From: Odoribacter sp. | Lineage (GTDB): Bacteria; Bacteroidota; Bacteroidia; Bacteroidales; Prolixibacteraceae | Direction: 5' to 3' | Assembly (NCBI GenBank): GCA_013824715.1 | Contig: PNOH01000008.1 | Span: forward strand, 62,001-126,000 | Length of the DNA stretch: 64,000 nt | Shown here: positions 61,875-64,000 of the stretch, piece after piece | Layout: each line of letters opens with the position of its first letter | Position numbering within the stretch: position 1 is the first letter of the stretch | Translations under genes and position numbers: made by a program | The notes under the pieces: generated by a model | What the model saw: only the letters and a program-made list of their open reading frames with translations | The model's database searches: none | Told to the model about the DNA's origin: nothing

Positions 61875-62327
61875 TTATTTAAAACTATAAATGATCCGCA
61901 ATTCTTTGTTATTATACTTTTCTATATAATAGATGACAAAAAGCTCATTAGTTGACTTGCTTCCACTCAAACCTATGTAATATGTAGGATCTGATAGTTC
62001 CTTGTTTTTTGTCCAAGGTATTACAACATGCAATCCCCAATCTTTTTGGTTGGCGATATAACGATTTATGCTAATCGAAATGAGATCAAAATCTATAACC
62101 TCGGGCAATCGAATTATTGTTGTCTTTGTATTACTATCATTCCACGGCCCAATTTTACTTGATTCACTTGATAAGATGTATCCACTGGTAATTTGAGTTA
62201 AGTCTGTTGTTAAATTATGGTAATTTACAAGCATTAAAGAATGTGTTGAATTTTCTTTTTTCGCCTTCGTTCCACAAGATGTGATAAGAACAATTAAAAC
62301 TATAAAATTGATGATTTTGGTTTTCAT
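61875..62327 (-). CDS. Small lipoprotein (hypothetical)
   Basis: The 150-residue product has a lipoprotein signal (LIVLITSC, Cys18) and a soluble part with IIRLPEVIDFDLISISINRY and TYYIGLSGSKSTNELFVIYYIEKY. No family is recognised. It is flanked by 16-bp direct repeats about 780 bp apart, which may mark an insertion. Confidence 0.65.
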   Translation of the reverse strand: MKTKIINFIVLIVLITSCGTKAKKENSTHSLMLVNYHNLTTDLTQITSGYILSSESSKIGPWNDSNTKTTIIRLPEVIDFDLISISINRYIANQKDWGLHVVIPWTKNKELSDPTYYIGLSGSKSTNELFVIYYIEKYNNKELRIIYSFK

Positions 62328-62462
62328 TGTCGTATTATTTTAAAGGTTATATAAAATTAAGCTAAATAATTGATATTCTTTTCTATTGAATTATAGTAGT
62401 TTTCAAAATAAATTACCAGTTAGTTAACTTTATCGCTCATATTTAACAACTTCGTATAAAAG

Positions 62463-62478
62463 TACAAAAATTAGTAGA
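62463..62478. repeat. 16-bp direct repeat, right copy
   Basis: Identical to 61683-61698. See that entry. Confidence 0.45.
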
Positions 62479-62543
62479 TACTAATCAATCAAATTGGAAA
62501 TACGATAAATAACTATCTTCGCTTATTCGAAAATAGTATTGAC

Positions 62544-62759
62544 ATGAAAACACAGGCAATTCAATTTAATGATTTAGTGGATCAGATTTACGCTATGCCA
62601 CTGGAAGATAAATTAGAGCTGAAAAACATTTTGGAACATAACATTGCAGATACCAGAAGGGAAGAATTCACCAATAATGCAAAAAAAGCGAAAGAAGAAC
62701 ATAAATCCGGCAAATTGAGTTTCTCATCCAACATTACAGAACTTAAAAACACGTATTAG
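62544..62759 (+). CDS. Orphan antitoxin-like protein
   Basis: The 71-residue product starts MKTQAIQFNDLVDQIYAMPLEDKLELKNILEHNI. It resembles the antitoxins of Bacteroidota ParE/RelE pairs in size and in the helix-rich N-terminus with a Lys-rich tail. No toxin gene follows: downstream there is only a hairpin and a convergent gene. I infer a toxin lost by deletion, or an antitoxin that acts on a toxin elsewhere. Confidence 0.6.
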   Translation: MKTQAIQFNDLVDQIYAMPLEDKLELKNILEHNIADTRREEFTNNAKKAKEEHKSGKLSFSSNITELKNTY

Positions 62760-62840
62760 CTCATATTCTATAAACGCCCCATGCCCCCGCCATCCTGTCC
62801 GGACAACGAGGGCTTGTTTCATTTTTGTAAGATGACAGAT

Positions 62841-62875
62841 TAAGCGCTAAGCGGTTCAAAACCGCTCAGCGCTTA
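62841..62875. terminator. Strong hairpin between convergent genes
   Basis: TAAGCGCTaAGCGGTT and AACCGCTcAGCGCTTA form a 15-bp stem with a short loop. On the plus strand TTTTATGCTTTT follows. It separates the antitoxin from the E1 gene and may serve both directions. Confidence 0.65.
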
Positions 62876-62895
62876 TTTTATGCTTTTACACAAAA

Positions 62896-64000
62896 TTATA
62901 CTCCTAATTTATTCCTTCTTATCTGCTCGGCACTGGTAAAATTGTTTTTCACCACATGGCCTTTCAGTGGCAGCATTTTTTCGTGAATGGCGTCAATAAT
63001 CCAGTCGGCACAAGGGAAGAATGAATCTTCAAGTTCGTAAGCCGGGGTAATCCAGTTGCGCGAACCAACTACTACTGGCGGAGCGTCCAACTCGTCGAAT
63101 GCCAGTTCGGAAATGGTTTGCGCCATTTCTTTCATGAACGAACCACGGGTTGAAGCATCGCCCGAAATCACAATGCGACCGGTTTTCTTCACCGAAGCCA
63201 AAACAAGCTCATAGTTAAACGGGCTCAAACTGCGGGCATCAATTACTTCAGCCGACATATCGTATTTTTCCTGAAGAATGTCTGCTGCTTCAATTGCACG
63301 GTATAGAGTTGCACCGATGGTCAGGATAGTTACATCTTTTCCTTCGCGCTTAATGTCCGGTTCGCCAATCGGAATTTCGTAGTAACCCTCAGGAACACCA
63401 CCCTTGTGGAACTGCTCGCCGATGTCGTACAAACGCTGGCTTTCGAAGAAAATCACAGGATCGGTTCCCTGTAAAGCGGCATTCATCAAACCTTTGGCAT
63501 CATAAGGAGTTGCAGGAAAAACAACTTTCAGTCCGGGAATCTGGGCAGTCAAAGCTGTCCAGTCCTGCGAATGCTGTGCGCCATATTTCGAACCTACCGA
63601 AACGCGCAACACCACCGGCATTTTGATCACGTTTCCACTCATCGCCTGCCATTTTGGGAGCTGATTAAACACCTGATCGCCGCAGCGGCCCAGGAAGTCG
63701 CAATACATGATTTCAGGAATGACACGGCCGCCACACATGGCGTAACCAATGGCAGTTCCAACGATCGAACCTTCCGAAATTGGCGAGTTGAACAAGCGGT
63801 GATATGGAAGAGCTTCGGTCAGACCGCGGTAAACGGCAAACGCGCCGCCCCAGTCGCGGTTTTCTTCTCCGTAGGCAATCAGGGTCGGATCTTTGTAGAA
63901 ACGATCAACGATGGCTTCGAAAATACCATCACGGTATGCGTAAGTTTTTATTTTGGAGTGCGCTTTGCCATTTTCGTCGCAGGCAAAACGTTCTTTTTTT
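62896..64000 (-). CDS. 2-oxoacid dehydrogenase E1, beta part (5' end outside)
   Basis: The frame is open to the right edge; 367 residues are visible. It reads [23 protein letters not shown] and continues with the E1-beta motifs [58 protein letters not shown] and [18 protein letters not shown]. The residues before the beta part ([19 protein letters not shown]) do not look like the start of a separate beta subunit. So this is probably a fused alpha-beta E1 of the pyruvate or branched-chain type. It makes acyl-CoA with thiamine diphosphate and E2/E3 partners not seen here. Confidence 0.88.
   Translation of the reverse strand, partial: KKERFACDENGKAHSKIKTYAYRDGIFEAIVDRFYKDPTLIAYGEENRDWGGAFAVYRGLTEALPYHRLFNSPISEGSIVGTAIGYAMCGGRVIPEIMYCDFLGRCGDQVFNQLPKWQAMSGNVIKMPVVLRVSVGSKYGAQHSQDWTALTAQIPGLKVVFPATPYDAKGLMNAALQGTDPVIFFESQRLYDIGEQFHKGGVPEGYYEIPIGEPDIKREGKDVTILTIGATLYRAIEAADILQEKYDMSAEVIDARSLSPFNYELVLASVKKTGRIVISGDASTRGSFMKEMAQTISELAFDELDAPPVVVGSRNWITPAYELEDSFFPCADWIIDAIHEKMLPLKGHVVKNNFTSAEQIRRNKLGV

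Overview
The window looks like a chromosome segment of a Bacteroidota bacterium, most likely a Bacteroidales/Marinilabiliales-type facultative anaerobe. This rests on family content: a DUF4954 beta-helix protein, a NigD-like lipoprotein, a TodX/FadL outer-membrane protein, ADP-forming SucCD, an archaeal/eukaryal-type ProS, both oxygen-dependent and oxygen-independent heme enzymes, many SPII lipoproteins and no consistent Shine-Dalgarno sequences. I saw no rRNA, tRNA, CRISPR array or phage structural genes.

Layout. 1-16.5 kb (+): a redox cluster with three PQQ-like beta-propellers, an NHL-like propeller, a small Tat protein, a NapG-like Tat ferredoxin, a NapH-like membrane ferredoxin, a NuoE-NuoF fusion, a 2Fe-2S/GltD-like flavoprotein, a ThuA protein and a glycosyltransferase. 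I infer a chain linking cytoplasmic NAD(P)H, the quinone pool and the periplasm; no terminal enzyme is visible. Three unrelated guest genes sit in its gaps: a frameshifted ORF6N gene, dinD and a four-helix-bundle gene. 16.5-21 kb: a MacB/FtsX-type ABC transporter. 21-28 kb (-): a toxin-antitoxin pair, a DUF4954 operon, an outer-membrane protein and a Gly/Ser-rich lipoprotein. 28-33 kb (+): proS, a hypothetical gene, pepT, tilS. 33-40 kb (-): a BRO-family gene, hemF, hemG/hemY, hemN, an S9 peptidase. 40-50 kb: mixed housekeeping (NigD-like, thioredoxin, isochorismatase, SIS isomerase, sucCD, GntR regulator, HExxH lipoprotein). 50-58 kb: an EcoRII-like restriction-modification operon with Vsr and an HTH regulator, bounded on both sides by arrays of truncated 5' ends of the neighbouring gene (vsr on the left, eamA on the right), with an IS200-like transposase on the right. 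58-64 kb: a membrane protein, a GIY-YIG nuclease with palindromic repeats, a NucS-like nuclease, an orphan antitoxin and the 3' part of a 2-oxoacid dehydrogenase E1.

The most unusual signals are not ordinary genes. (1) ORF6N, DinD and BRO-family genes each carry a near-perfect palindrome inside the coding region. For ORF6N, four related palindromes lie upstream and translate to variants of the same protein segment. (2) vsr and eamA are each preceded by several copies of their own promoter plus first 12-22 codons, with other genes or repeats between the copies. (3) Many leaders consist of tandem 7-nt units that run up to the start codon, with a different heptad for each gene. (4) Several palindromic repeat families recur: 50-bp GTCCG elements in the redox cluster, paired REP-like hairpins, and alternating palindromes beside the GIY-YIG gene.
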